64,000 bases of DNA from DYCT01 sp051875715. Its GTDB lineage: Bacteria > Bacteroidota > Bacteroidia > Bacteroidales > Bacteroidaceae. Under the pieces are notes generated by a model. It was not told the origin of the DNA, made no database searches, and saw only the letters and a program-made list of their open reading frames with translations. This document shows positions 15,808 to 25,208 of this stretch, piece by piece. The DNA lies in the NCBI GenBank assembly GCA_051875715.1, contig JBJEHD010000024.1, positions 1 to 64,000 on the forward strand, written 5' to 3'. Each line of letters opens with the position of its first letter. Position 1 is the first letter of the stretch. The translations under genes and the position numbers were made by a program.

Positions 15808-16596
15808 CGAACAAACGGCCTTCAGGCGCTCTTGCCGACGAGCACGCACGGCCTTGGCGAAACGGCTGTCTTGCCGCAACTTGCGCAGAGCAGCCTGCGA
15901 TGCGTTCTGTTGCGACTCTTTTTTGTTGTAGCCCACCCCAACGCCACCGGGCAGCCCTTCAATCAGCACTTTGGTGCGAAACGTGGGTCCTGCACCTTCG
16001 TCGGTGCTTTGCTCGATGAGTTCGAACGACACTTGGCACTTTCCCTTCTGCCCCCACTCAATAAGACGGGATTTAAAGTTCACCTCCTGACGCACCAATT
16101 GGTCGATGTCCAGGCAACGCCCCAGAATGCGTTTTTCCATAAAACGCTTGCATGCGGCATAGCCACGATCGACATAAATGGCTCCCACAAGGGCTTCAAA
16201 GGCATTCCCACCCATATGATTATGATGCGAGGTCGTCTGGGTGGACGACTTAACCAACTTGTCCAGCCCAATTTGGGAAGCCACGTGGTTCAAAGTCTCG
16301 CGTTGCACGATTTTCGAGCGAGTGCTGGTGAGAAAACCTTCGCGTTTGCCTTCAAAGCGACAATAGAGGATGTCGGCTACAACAGCATCGAGCACGGCAT
16401 CACCCAAAAACTCCAGCCGCTCGTTATTGAGCAACCGTCCTCCTTCCAACTTGACTGATGAAGATTTGTGGACCAAAGCCTGCTGGTAGATGTCGAGCCG
16501 ACGAGGGAAGAAACCAAGCATCCGGTAAAAACAAAGATAAGACTCTTTGTCCTTATGAAAAAAGAGTCTTATCCAAGAAAATATAGGTGGAATCAC
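15766..16596 (-). CDS. rnc: Ribonuclease III
   Basis: RNase III cleaves double-stranded RNA in rRNA and mRNA processing. The catalytic signature NNERLEFLGDAVLD is in the N-terminal endonuclease domain, and GNAFEALVGAIYVD carries the second acidic pair. A double-stranded-RNA-binding domain follows (KVLIEGLPGGVGVGYNKKESQQNASQ region) with a basic tail. I place the start at GTG (16596), 5 nt after the fabF stop, giving 276 residues and an N-terminus like other Bacteroidetes enzymes. A TTG at 16632 would add 12 residues inside fabF. Order on this strand is acpP-fabF-rnc, the usual arrangement. Confidence 0.93.
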   Translation of the reverse strand: MIPPIFSWIRLFFHKDKESYLCFYRMLGFFPRRLDIYQQALVHKSSSVKLEGGRLLNNERLEFLGDAVLDAVVADILYCRFEGKREGFLTSTRSKIVQRETLNHVASQIGLDKLVKSSTQTTSHHNHMGGNAFEALVGAIYVDRGYAACKRFMEKRILGRCLDIDQLVRQEVNFKSRLIEWGQKGKCQVSFELIEQSTDEGAGPTFRTKVLIEGLPGGVGVGYNKKESQQNASQAALRKLRQDSRFAKAVRARRQERLKAVCSSAEADAHSGSLND

Positions 16597-16601
16597 GGCC
16601 T

Positions 16602-17864
16602 TTATTCTGCGTATTTTTTGAAGATTACACAAGCGTTGTGGCCTCCAAATCCGAAGGTGTTGGACAAAGCAGCCCGTACCTCGCGCTTCTGCGCCTGGTT
16701 GAAGGTGAAATTCAGGTCGTAATCGATGTTCTCGTCATCATCGCCCTCGGTGTGATTAATGGTCGGCGGGATGATGCCCTTGTCAACCGCCAGAATGCTG
16801 GCGATAGATTCGACGGCTCCGGCTGCTCCCAGCAGGTGGCCTGTCATAGACTTAGTCGAACTGATGTTCAACTTATAGGCATGCTCGCCAAACACATCCT
16901 TGATGGCCTTGGCCTCGGAAATATCGCCCACAGGGGTGGACGTACCATGTACGTTGATGTAGTCGATGTCTTCCGGTTGCATTTCGGCATCTTCGAGCGC
17001 ATTCTGCATCACCAACTTCGCGCCCAAACCTTCGGGATGGGAAGCCGTCAAGTGATAAGCATCGGCCGAAAGGCCAGCACCGGCCACCTCGGCATAAATA
17101 CGCGCTCCACGCGCCTTGGCATGCTCCAACTCTTCGAGCACCAGACATCCACCTCCCTCGCCCATGATAAAGCCGTCGCGGCTGGCACTGAACGGACGAG
17201 ATGCCCGTGTGGGATCGTCGTTGCGAGTGGAGAGGGCGTGCATGGCATTGAATCCGCCAACACCTGCAGCCGAAATGGCCGCTTCCGAACCTCCAGTCAC
17301 AATGACGTTCGCCTTGCCCAGACGGATATAGTTAAACGCGTCGGCAATGGCGTTGGTCGACGTGGCACAAGCCGAGCACGTGGCAAAGTTGGGGCCATGG
17401 AAACCAAACAGAATAGAAATTTGTCCGGCTGCGATGTCCGAAATCATCTTCGGGATGAAGAAGGGGTTGAACTTCGGGCCCTTTTCCTTATTGGCTACAT
17501 AGAAACCCACTTCGTCCTCAAACGTGTGGATGCCGCCAATACCGGCTCCGAAGATGACACCAATCCGGTTGCGATCTTCCGCTTCTACGTCCAAACCGGA
17601 GTCGGCTACGGCCTGTTTGGCCACCGCTACAGCGTACTGGGCGTACAAGTCCATCTTGCGGGCCTCCTTGCGGTCGATGTATTGCGTCACATCAAAACCT
17701 TTTACCTCACAAGCGAACTGTGTTTTGAAGAGGGAAGCATCAAAATGAGTAATAGGTCCTGCACCGCTCACTCCGTTGACAAGATTCGTCCAGAATTCCT
17801 CGACCGTGTTGCCCAACGGGGTGATGGCACCAAGACCTGTTACTACGACTCTTTTTAATTCCAT
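16602..17864 (-). CDS. fabF: Beta-ketoacyl-ACP synthase II
   Basis: FabF condenses malonyl-ACP with acyl-ACP in fatty acid elongation and helps adjust unsaturation with temperature. The 420 residues include the catalytic cysteine C166 in SACATSTN and the two active-site histidines in NVHGTSTPVGD and MTGHLLGAAGAVE, forming the Cys-His-His triad of the KAS II family. GFGGHNACVIFK ends the thiolase fold. It begins 15 nt after acpP, so the two are co-transcribed, and rnc follows after 5 nt. Confidence 0.96.
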   Translation of the reverse strand: MELKRVVVTGLGAITPLGNTVEEFWTNLVNGVSGAGPITHFDASLFKTQFACEVKGFDVTQYIDRKEARKMDLYAQYAVAVAKQAVADSGLDVEAEDRNRIGVIFGAGIGGIHTFEDEVGFYVANKEKGPKFNPFFIPKMISDIAAGQISILFGFHGPNFATCSACATSTNAIADAFNYIRLGKANVIVTGGSEAAISAAGVGGFNAMHALSTRNDDPTRASRPFSASRDGFIMGEGGGCLVLEELEHAKARGARIYAEVAGAGLSADAYHLTASHPEGLGAKLVMQNALEDAEMQPEDIDYINVHGTSTPVGDISEAKAIKDVFGEHAYKLNISSTKSMTGHLLGAAGAVESIASILAVDKGIIPPTINHTEGDDDENIDYDLNFTFNQAQKREVRAALSNTFGFGGHNACVIFKKYAE

Positions 17865-17879
17865 ATACTGAAATAAAAA

Positions 17880-18116
17880 TTACTTCGCGTTTGCTTCGAT
17901 GTAAGATACAGCATCACCTACCGTAGCAATCTTTTCAGCGTGATCATCGGGAATCGTGATGCCGAATTCCTTTTCGAACTCCATGATGAGTTCCACCGTA
18001 TCCAAAGAGTCTGCTCCCAAATCGTTGGTGAAGCTGGCTTCGTTCTTTACTTCGGATTCGTCCACACCCAATTTATCAACGATAATAGCTTTTACTCTTG
18101 ATGCAATTTCAGACAT
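17880..18116 (-). CDS. acpP: Acyl carrier protein
   Basis: ACP carries growing acyl chains on a 4'-phosphopantetheine arm. The protein is 78 residues, acidic, with the attachment serine S37 in GADSLDTVEL and the helix III motif EKEFGITIPDDHAEKI. It is the first gene of the acpP-fabF-rnc run, preceded by an AT-rich leader and a promoter-like pair at 18168-18199. Confidence 0.97.
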   Translation of the reverse strand: MSEIASRVKAIIVDKLGVDESEVKNEASFTNDLGADSLDTVELIMEFEKEFGITIPDDHAEKIATVGDAVSYIEANAK

Positions 18117-18167
18117 AACTTTTAAGTTTTAATGAATAAATGATTATTTTGTTTACATTTGCAGGTG

Positions 18168-18199
18168 CAAAGGAATGAATATTTCCGTTTTCACGCAAA
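18168..18199 (-). promoter_or_regulatory. Putative acpP-fabF-rnc promoter, TTTG-20-TTCCTTTG
   Basis: On the minus strand TTTG (18196-18199) is followed after 20 nt by TTCCTTTG (18168-18175). This fits the Bacteroidetes promoter apart from T instead of A at the second position of the -7 box. It lies about 52 nt before acpP. Confidence 0.45.
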
Positions 18200-18270
18200 T
18201 ATTTACGCAACTAAATTCGATTTTTTGCACATTTTACCCACAAATGTGCATCAGTTAAGGCTCTTTACGC

Positions 18271-18840
18271 ATGAAAAACCTCGCCATTTTTGCCTCGGGT
18301 TCGGGCACGAACGCCGAAAACCTCATCCGATATTTCCATCAAAAAGAGTGCGGACGGGTAGTCCTGGTGGTATCGAACAAAGCAGATGCTCCCGTGTTGG
18401 AACGTGCCACCCGGCTGGGAGTGCCAACGGCCGTTTGCACACGCGCCGAACTGGCCGAAACAGACCACATCCTCACCCTTTTGCGCGAACGAAAGGTGGA
18501 TTTCGTGGTATTGGCCGGTTTTCTGCTGCGCATCCCCGACAACCTTCTACATGCCTACCCCGGACGAATTGTCAACATCCACCCCGCGTTACTCCCGAAG
18601 TTTGGAGGGAAAGGGATGTACGGCGACAAGGTGCACGAAGCCGTCGTAGCGGCCGGCGAAACGACGACAGGCATCACTATTCATGCTGTTGACGCACACT
18701 ACGACGAGGGCGACGTTCTATTTCAGGCATCCTGCCCCGTGCTGCCCTCCGACACGCCACAAGAAGTAGCCCGGAAGGTACACGCATTGGAGTACAAATA
18801 CTACCCCGTCGTTGTTGAGCAGCTGTTGTCTACTATATAA
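18271..18840 (+). CDS. purN: Phosphoribosylglycinamide formyltransferase
   Basis: PurN transfers a formyl group from 10-formyltetrahydrofolate to GAR in purine synthesis. The 189-residue protein opens with the phosphate loop FASGSGTNAENL. The catalytic Asn102 and His104 lie in VNIHPALLPKFGG, and Asp145 in DAHYDEGDVLFQ. The gene is divergent from acpP and is followed after 29 nt by the dipeptide epimerase on the same strand. Confidence 0.95.
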   Translation: MKNLAIFASGSGTNAENLIRYFHQKECGRVVLVVSNKADAPVLERATRLGVPTAVCTRAELAETDHILTLLRERKVDFVVLAGFLLRIPDNLLHAYPGRIVNIHPALLPKFGGKGMYGDKVHEAVVAAGETTTGITIHAVDAHYDEGDVLFQASCPVLPSDTPQEVARKVHALEYKYYPVVVEQLLSTI

Positions 18841-18869
18841 TAAGGTATCTTACTTCGAAAAGACATCCC

Positions 18870-19916
18870 ATGCACTTGACCTTCCTTCCCTACCCACTAA
18901 CGCTGCGCCACGTCTTCACCGTAGCCACATGCTCGCGCACCAGCACACCGGGCGTACAAGTGGCCATCCGACACGGGGAATTCACAGGTTACGGCGAAGC
19001 ATCCATGCCGCCGTACTTGGGCGAAAGCATTGACAGTGTCGTCCGCTTTTTGGGCCTCGTAGATCTGGAACGTTTTTCCGACCCCTTCTGCCTGGAGGAC
19101 ATCCTAACCTACGTAGACAGGCTGGCACCGGGAAACACCGCTGCCAAGGCTTCCATCGACATTGCCTTGCATGACCTCGTGGGTAAAATGTTAGGAGCAC
19201 CCTGGCATCGGATATGGGGGCTCAACGCAGCATCCGCCCCTTTCACGACCTACACCATTGGCATCGATAGCCCGGAGAAGGTAGCGGCCAAGACACGCGA
19301 AGTAGCCGAACGCTTCCGCTTACTAAAAGTAAAACTTGGCGGAGGGAACGACGAAGAAATGATACGCAGCATACGTTCGGTCAGTACGTTGCCACTGGCC
19401 ATCGACGCCAATCAGGGATGGACCGACCGACAAGAGGCACTCGACAAAATACAATGGCTGTACGAGGAAGGAGCCGTCATGATTGAGCAGCCTCTTCCCA
19501 AGACAAGGATTGCGGAAACGGCCTGGCTCACCCGGCACAGCCCACTGCCTATCTTCGCCGACGAATCAGTGCAACGGTTAACCGACGTGCCACGCTTACG
19601 CGACACATTCTCAGGCATCAACATCAAACTCATGAAATGCACCGGCATGCGTGAAGCCTGGAAGATGCTGACATTGGCCCGTTCCCTCGACATGCGCGTC
19701 ATGATAGGCTGCATGACAGAAACCTCATGCGCCGTATCGGCCGCTGCGCAACTGGCTCCAGCCGTCGACTTCGCCGATTTGGACGGGAACCTGCTCATCA
19801 GCAACGACCCGTTCCGGGGCATGCAAGTGGAAGAGGGACGCATCACCCTGACCGACCGGCCCGGCATCGGTGTTGAACCGCTGTTTCCTCTCTCCTACCG
19901 CACCAGCACACGCTGA
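18870..19916 (+). CDS. Dipeptide epimerase (L-Ala-D/L-Glu epimerase-like)
   Basis: This enolase-superfamily enzyme of the muconate-lactonising subgroup probably epimerises L-Ala-D-Glu from recycled peptidoglycan. In 348 residues the acid/base KxK motif is K153-V-K155 in LLKVKLGG. The metal ligands are D179 (AIDANQGW), E206 (MIEQPLP) and D231 (FADESVQ), and the opposite lysine lies in NIKLMK (253/256). GCMTETSCAVSAAAQL and the DLDGNLL end complete the pattern. Specificity is inferred from resemblance to AEE-type enzymes. Its 3' end overlaps the convergent small-membrane-protein gene by 22 nt. Confidence 0.88.
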   Translation: MHLTFLPYPLTLRHVFTVATCSRTSTPGVQVAIRHGEFTGYGEASMPPYLGESIDSVVRFLGLVDLERFSDPFCLEDILTYVDRLAPGNTAAKASIDIALHDLVGKMLGAPWHRIWGLNAASAPFTTYTIGIDSPEKVAAKTREVAERFRLLKVKLGGGNDEEMIRSIRSVSTLPLAIDANQGWTDRQEALDKIQWLYEEGAVMIEQPLPKTRIAETAWLTRHSPLPIFADESVQRLTDVPRLRDTFSGINIKLMKCTGMREAWKMLTLARSLDMRVMIGCMTETSCAVSAAAQLAPAVDFADLDGNLLISNDPFRGMQVEEGRITLTDRPGIGVEPLFPLSYRTSTR

Positions 19917-20281
19917 CCCTGCCGAACAAGTCGAACCAGACCGCCCTCAGGTTTTAAATTGAAATAATCGGTATGGTGGGTGCGATGGCTCTCCACCACC
20001 AGAACATTGTCGTCTGCCGTACGAGGCGCAGAAAAGCGCAACGTATCCGTCCGAACTACGGCATCGTATAGCAGCGAATCGTTCACATAGACCGACAAAC
20101 TGTCGCCCAAGAAACCACCCACCAGTTCAATCTGGTAGATTTCGGCATAACGCACTTCGGAAGCCTCCTTCCGTTGCAACCGGAAACTCATGTATAAAAA
20201 CAATACTACTACGAAAATAACGGCAAAGGCCAACAGCCCGTTGCCCAACATGAACTGTTTGTTCGTATTCAAATGATTCAT
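19895..20281 (-). CDS. Small membrane-anchored protein, hypothetical
   Basis: From the ATG at 20281 this is a 128-residue protein. It has a short cytoplasmic N-terminus, one transmembrane helix (about residues 15-33) and an extracytoplasmic beta-rich domain of about 90 residues containing IELVGGFLGDSLSVYVNDSLL. I do not recognise a family. The frame stays open 50 codons further upstream, but that extension crosses AT-rich promoter-like sequence and is unlikely to be coding. The gene is divergent from rimP and overlaps the epimerase 3' end. Confidence 0.65.
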   Translation of the reverse strand: MNHLNTNKQFMLGNGLLAFAVIFVVVLFLYMSFRLQRKEASEVRYAEIYQIELVGGFLGDSLSVYVNDSLLYDAVVRTDTLRFSAPRTADDNVLVVESHRTHHTDYFNLKPEGGLVRLVRQGQRVLVR

Positions 20282-20334
20282 CTTGATGGAGATATTCAGG
20301 TTTGGCGAGCGAAAATAACAAAAAAAGATGAATA

Positions 20335-20366
20335 TTTGGCGGGTATTGTAATTATTCCTATATTTG
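20335..20366 (+). promoter_or_regulatory. Promoter of the rimP-nusA-infB operon, TTTG-20-TATATTTG
   Basis: TTTG at 20335-20338 and TATATTTG at 20359-20366, separated by 20 nt, form a textbook Bacteroidetes promoter about 65 nt before rimP. It is one of the clearest promoters in the window and probably drives the long downstream run. Confidence 0.65.
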
Positions 20367-20430
20367 CGCTCGAAACGGATGAAATGTGAGGGGCGATTAA
20401 GCCCTTTTTTTGTTCTTAATAACGAACTCA

Positions 20431-20898
20431 ATGATAGACAAAGGAATCGTAAAAGGGATTGTCGAAGAATGGCTGAAAGACACGGATTATTTCCTCGTAG
20501 ACGTCAACGTCAGTCCCGATGACAAGATTGTGGTGGAAATCGACCACGCCGAAGGGGTGTGGGTAGACGACTGTGGCCGACTGAGCCAATTCATCGAGGC
20601 ACGGCTCGACCGGGAAAAAGAAGACTACGAACTCGAAGTGGGCTCGGCAGGCATCGACCAGCCGTTCAAGGTGCTGCAACAATACCTCGTCCACATCGGC
20701 AGCGAGGTGGAAGTACTGACGAAGGAAGGAGTGAAGACAACCGGCATCCTGAAAGAAGCCGATGAAGAGCACTTCGTCGTAACCACACAGAAGAAAATGA
20801 AACTGGAAGGATGGAAACGACCCAAATTGGTGGACGAAGACATCACCTACCATTACGAAGACATCAAATACACCAAATATTTACTCAGCTTTAAATAA
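20431..20898 (+). CDS. rimP: Ribosome maturation factor RimP
   Basis: RimP assists late assembly of the 30S subunit. The 155-residue protein shows the N-terminal YFLVDVNVSPDDKIVVEIDHAEG-type strand pattern with the conserved C-DCGRLSQFIEARLD helix and ELEVGSAGIDQPFK motif, followed by the smaller SH3-like C-domain. ATG at 20431 is chosen over an in-frame start 21 nt upstream because it aligns with the usual short N-terminus. nusA follows after 2 nt; rimP-nusA-infB is a classic order. Confidence 0.93.
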   Translation: MIDKGIVKGIVEEWLKDTDYFLVDVNVSPDDKIVVEIDHAEGVWVDDCGRLSQFIEARLDREKEDYELEVGSAGIDQPFKVLQQYLVHIGSEVEVLTKEGVKTTGILKEADEEHFVVTTQKKMKLEGWKRPKLVDEDITYHYEDIKYTKYLLSFK

Positions 20899-20900
20899 TT

Positions 20901-22151
20901 ATGGCTAAGAAAGAAGAAACAATCAATATGGTCGACACGTTCGCGGAATTCAAAGAATTGAAGAACATCGACCGCACCACCATGGTCAGCGTGCTCGAAG
21001 AATCGTTCCGCAGCGTCATCGCCAAAATGTTTGGCACAGACGAGAACTACGACGTCATCGTCAACCCCGACAAAGGGGACTTCGAAATCTGGAGAAACCG
21101 CACCGTCGTGGCCGACGATGCCTTGACAGACCCCAACCTGGAAATCAAGTTGTCCGATGCCCAACGTATCGACGCCTCTTACGAGGTAGGTGAAGAGGTG
21201 ACGGACGAAGTGCATTTCGCCGATTTCGGCCGACGGGCCATCCTCAACCTCCGGCAGACCCTGGCTTCCAAAATTTTGGAACTGGAGAAAGACAGCCTGT
21301 ACAACAAATACATCGACAAAGTAGGCACCATCATCGGCGCCGAAGTCTATCAGATCTGGAAACGCGAAATTCTTCTGCTCGACGACGAAGGGAACGAGCT
21401 GTTGCTGCCCAAAACCGAGCAGATTCCCTCCGACTTCTACCGCAAAGGCGAAACGGCACGCGCCGTAGTGGCACGGGTGGACAACCAAAACAACAATCCC
21501 AAAATCATTCTGTCGCGCACATCGCCCATGTTCCTGCAACGGTTGTTCGAGATGGAAGTACCCGAAATCAACGACGGGCTCATCACCATCAAGAAAATCG
21601 CTCGCATCCCCGGCGAACGCGCCAAAATCGCTGTCGAGTCGTATGACGACCGCATCGACCCGGTAGGCGCATGCGTCGGCGTGAAAGGCTCGCGCATCCA
21701 CGGCATTGTACGCGAACTGCGCAACGAGAACATCGACGTCATCAACTATACAGCCAATACGCAGTTGTTCATCCAACGCGCCCTGAGTCCGGCCAAGATA
21801 TCTTCCATCCGGCTTAACGAAGAAGAGCGTAAAGCCGAGGTATTCCTGCAACCTGACCAAGTGTCGCTGGCCATCGGCAAAAACGGCTTGAACATCAAAC
21901 TGGCCTGTATGCTGACCGAATACACCATCGACGTGTTCCGCGAATTAGACACAGACAACGAGGACATCTATTTGGACGAATTCAAAGACGAAATCGACGA
22001 ATGGGTCATCAATGCCATCAAAGCCATCGGCATCGACACGGCCAAAGCCGTGCTCAACGCGCCCCGCGAGATGCTGATTGAAAAAGCCGACCTGGAAGAA
22101 AGCACGGTCGACGAACTGTTGCGAGTCCTGAAAGCAGAATTCGAGGACTAA
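20901..22151 (+). CDS. nusA: Transcription termination/antitermination protein NusA
   Basis: NusA binds RNA polymerase and nascent RNA to modulate pausing, termination and antitermination. The 416-residue protein has the N-terminal polymerase-binding domain, an S1 domain (around EVGEEVTDEVHFADFGRRAI) and two KH domains; GACVGVKGSRIHGIVREL and LAIGKNGLNIKLA are the GxxG loops. It lacks the acidic C-terminal repeats of the E. coli protein, as expected in this phylum. It lies between rimP (2 nt) and infB (36 nt). Confidence 0.96.
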   Translation: MAKKEETINMVDTFAEFKELKNIDRTTMVSVLEESFRSVIAKMFGTDENYDVIVNPDKGDFEIWRNRTVVADDALTDPNLEIKLSDAQRIDASYEVGEEVTDEVHFADFGRRAILNLRQTLASKILELEKDSLYNKYIDKVGTIIGAEVYQIWKREILLLDDEGNELLLPKTEQIPSDFYRKGETARAVVARVDNQNNNPKIILSRTSPMFLQRLFEMEVPEINDGLITIKKIARIPGERAKIAVESYDDRIDPVGACVGVKGSRIHGIVRELRNENIDVINYTANTQLFIQRALSPAKISSIRLNEEERKAEVFLQPDQVSLAIGKNGLNIKLACMLTEYTIDVFRELDTDNEDIYLDEFKDEIDEWVINAIKAIGIDTAKAVLNAPREMLIEKADLEESTVDELLRVLKAEFED

Positions 22152-22187
22152 AGAAAACCACTCCCTTCAATCATTTAAAAGTAGAGT

Positions 22188-25136
22188 ATGACGATTAGGC
22201 TAAACAAAGTTACCAGAGATTTGAATGTAGGAATTGAGACGATTGTCGACTTCCTGCAGAAGAAGGGGCATACCATCGAACGAAGCCCCAATGCGAAGAT
22301 TACGGAAGAACAATACGAACTACTGAACAAGGAGTTCAATAAAGACAAGAACCTGCGTCTGGCGTCGGAACGACAACTGCAAGAACGCCAGAACAAGGAG
22401 CGAAACAAAGCCTCCATCTCGATTGAAGGGAAAGACGAGAAGAGCAAAGTGGAAGAAATAAAAACGGTCGTTCCGGAAGAGGCACGCCCAAAATTTAAGC
22501 CCGTGGGGAAGATTGACCTGGAGAGCCTGAATAAGCGTCCCAGCCGTACGGAAAAGCAGGCTGAAGCCGAAACGCCGGCCACCGCTGCTCCCGTCGAGGC
22601 CGCCACACCGGAAGCAGAGCCGGTTCGCCCCGCACAGCCCGAACCAGAAGTAGCCGTGCCTGACGCACAACCCGAGCAACCGGCCGAGCCAGTGCAAGCC
22701 GAGGCTCCGGCGCAATCAGAGGCTATGAAGGCAGAGGTTCCGCAACCGGCTGAAGCCGAGCAGACCGCGCCCCAACCGGCCGAACAGGCCGCCACAGCCA
22801 ACACTCAGGAGGAGAAGGACGGCGTGTTCAAGATTCGCCCGACGGAATTCGTATCAAAAATCAACGTCATTGGACAAATCGATTTGGATGCACTGAACCA
22901 GTCTACACGCCCGAAACGTAAATCGAAAGAGGAGAAGAAGAAGGAGCGCGAGGAAAAGGACAAACAACGGATGGAGCAGAAGAAACAAATAAAAGATGCC
23001 ATCATCCAGGAAATCAGACGAGGCGACGACAAAAACGGCAAAGCCGACACCGACCCCGACGGAAAGAAGAAAAAGAAACGCAACCGCATCAACAAAGAAA
23101 AGGTGGACATCAACAACATGTCCGCCACGACCCGGAACGACCGACCGGACGGGAAGAAGAACGGCAACAGCCTCAATGCCGGCAAACCAGCCAAGGACAA
23201 AGACCGCAACAAGAAGCCACTGACCAAGACGGAAGTCAACGACGAGGACGTGGCAAAGCAGGTGAAGGAAACTTTGGCACGGCTGACCTCGAAGGGAAAG
23301 AACAAAGCCGCCAAATACAGAAAAGAGAAGCGCGAAAGCGCACACAACCGCCAACTGGAGTTGGAAGATCAGGAAATGGCAGAAAGCAAGGTGCTGAAAC
23401 TGACCGAGTTCGTGACGGCCAACGAGCTGGCCAGCATGATGAACATCTCAGTCAACCAAGTCATCGCCACCTGCATGAGCATCGGTATCATGGTATCCAT
23501 CAACCAGCGGCTTGATGCCGAAACCATCAACCTCGTGGCCGAGGAATTCGGTTTCATGACGGAATACGTGAGTGCCGACGTGGCCGAAGCCATCACCGAA
23601 GAGGAGGACGATCCCGAAGACCTGGAGCCCCGTGCTCCGATTGTCACGGTCATGGGACACGTCGACCACGGAAAGACTTCGCTGCTCGACTACATCCGCA
23701 AGGCAAACGTCATTGCCGGCGAAGCAGGTGGCATCACCCAGCACATCGGCGCCTACAACGTGAAACTGGAAAACGGACGACACATCACCTTCCTCGACAC
23801 ACCGGGACACGAAGCCTTTACAGCCATGCGTGCCCGAGGCGCCAAGGTGACGGACATCGCCATCATCATCGTGGCTGCGGACGACAACGTGATGCCCCAG
23901 ACGAAAGAAGCCATCAACCATGCCATGGCCGCAGGCGTTCCCATCGTGTTCGCCATCAACAAGGTGGACAAACCGGCCGCCAACCCGGATAAAATCAAAG
24001 AAGAACTGGCCAACATGAACTTCCTTGTCGAGGAATGGGGCGGCAAATACCAGTCGCAGGACATCTCGGCAAAGAAGGGAACGGGCGTGGCCGAACTGAT
24101 GGAGAAAGTGCTGCTCGAAGCCGACATCCTGGAGTTGAAGGCCAACCCGAACCGGCGCGCCACCGGTTCGATTATCGAATCGACGCTCGACAAAGGACGC
24201 GGCTATGTGGCCACCGTACTCGTGTCGAATGGTACGCTGCGTATGGGCGACATCGTCCTGGCCGGTACGAACTATGGTAAGATCAAAGCCATGTTCAACG
24301 AACGCAACCAGCGCATCAAGGAGGCAGGTCCGTCGGAACCGGTATTGATTCTGGGCTTGAACGGCGCACCGCAGGCCGGCGACTCGTTCCACGTCATCGA
24401 AACGGAGCAGGAAGCCCGCGAAATCGCCAACAAGCGCGAACAGCTGCAACGCGAGCAGGGACTGCGCACGCAGAAGATGCTGACGCTGGACGAAGTGGGC
24501 CGACGCATCGCACTGGGCAACTTCCAAGAACTCAACGTCATCGTCAAAGGCGACGTGGACGGTTCGATCGAAGCCCTCAGCGACTCGCTCATCAAGTTGT
24601 CGACCGAGCAAATCCAGGTCAACGTCATCCACAAGGCCGTGGGACAGATTTCCGAATCGGACGTTTCGCTGGCCGCTGCATCCAACGCCATCATCATCGG
24701 TTTCCAAGTGCGCCCGTCGGCCTCGGCACGCAAGTTCGCCGAACAAGAGGGTGTGGAAATCCGCTTGTACTCCATCATCTACGACGCCATCGAAGAGGTG
24801 AAAGCCGCCATGGAAGGTATGCTGGCCCCGGAGGTGAAGGAAGAAGTAACCGCCACCATCGAGGTGCGCGAGGTGTTCCACATCTCCAAGGTGGGAACCG
24901 TGGCCGGAGCCATGGTCAAGGAAGGAAAGGTGAAACGTTCGGACCGCGCGCGCCTCATCCGCGACGGCATCGTCATCTTCACGGGCGACATCAATGCGCT
25001 GAAGCGCTTCAAGGACGACGTGAAGGAGGTAGCCACCAACTTTGAGTGCGGTATCAGCCTGCAGAGCTACAACGACATCAAGGTGGGCGACATCATCGAG
25101 ACCTTCCAGGAGGTCGAAGTGAAGCAGACCCTATAA
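22188..25136 (+). CDS. infB: Translation initiation factor IF-2
   Basis: IF-2 is the GTPase that places initiator tRNA on the 30S subunit and promotes subunit joining. At 982 residues it is long because of an extended, charged N-terminal region. This comprises an IF2_N module at the start (NKVTRDLNVGIETIVDFLQKK, residues 5-25), a Glu/Ala/Pro-rich linker (about 120-205) and Lys/Glu-rich coiled-coil-like stretches (about 240-400). The G1 motif GHVDHGKT is at residues 490-497, then DTPGHE and NKVDKP. The C-terminal C1/C2 domains are complete. A long perfect hairpin follows the gene. Confidence 0.97.
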   Translation: MTIRLNKVTRDLNVGIETIVDFLQKKGHTIERSPNAKITEEQYELLNKEFNKDKNLRLASERQLQERQNKERNKASISIEGKDEKSKVEEIKTVVPEEARPKFKPVGKIDLESLNKRPSRTEKQAEAETPATAAPVEAATPEAEPVRPAQPEPEVAVPDAQPEQPAEPVQAEAPAQSEAMKAEVPQPAEAEQTAPQPAEQAATANTQEEKDGVFKIRPTEFVSKINVIGQIDLDALNQSTRPKRKSKEEKKKEREEKDKQRMEQKKQIKDAIIQEIRRGDDKNGKADTDPDGKKKKKRNRINKEKVDINNMSATTRNDRPDGKKNGNSLNAGKPAKDKDRNKKPLTKTEVNDEDVAKQVKETLARLTSKGKNKAAKYRKEKRESAHNRQLELEDQEMAESKVLKLTEFVTANELASMMNISVNQVIATCMSIGIMVSINQRLDAETINLVAEEFGFMTEYVSADVAEAITEEEDDPEDLEPRAPIVTVMGHVDHGKTSLLDYIRKANVIAGEAGGITQHIGAYNVKLENGRHITFLDTPGHEAFTAMRARGAKVTDIAIIIVAADDNVMPQTKEAINHAMAAGVPIVFAINKVDKPAANPDKIKEELANMNFLVEEWGGKYQSQDISAKKGTGVAELMEKVLLEADILELKANPNRRATGSIIESTLDKGRGYVATVLVSNGTLRMGDIVLAGTNYGKIKAMFNERNQRIKEAGPSEPVLILGLNGAPQAGDSFHVIETEQEAREIANKREQLQREQGLRTQKMLTLDEVGRRIALGNFQELNVIVKGDVDGSIEALSDSLIKLSTEQIQVNVIHKAVGQISESDVSLAAASNAIIIGFQVRPSASARKFAEQEGVEIRLYSIIYDAIEEVKAAMEGMLAPEVKEEVTATIEVREVFHISKVGTVAGAMVKEGKVKRSDRARLIRDGIVIFTGDINALKRFKDDVKEVATNFECGISLQSYNDIKVGDIIETFQEVEVKQTL

Positions 25137-25151
25137 CCCACCGAAATGACC

Positions 25152-25192
25152 ATTGAGAGTTGAACGCCGACACAGGGTGTTCAACTCTCAAT
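25152..25192 (+). terminator. 14-bp perfect hairpin after infB
   Basis: ATTGAGAGTTGAAC at 25152-25165 pairs exactly with GTTCAACTCTCAAT at 25179-25192 around a 13-nt loop. There is no T-run, so it may act as a mRNA 3'-end stabiliser or processing site rather than a strict intrinsic terminator. It separates infB from cvpA and the suf genes. Confidence 0.55.
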
Positions 25193-25208
25193 CTATATCC
25201 GACCATTT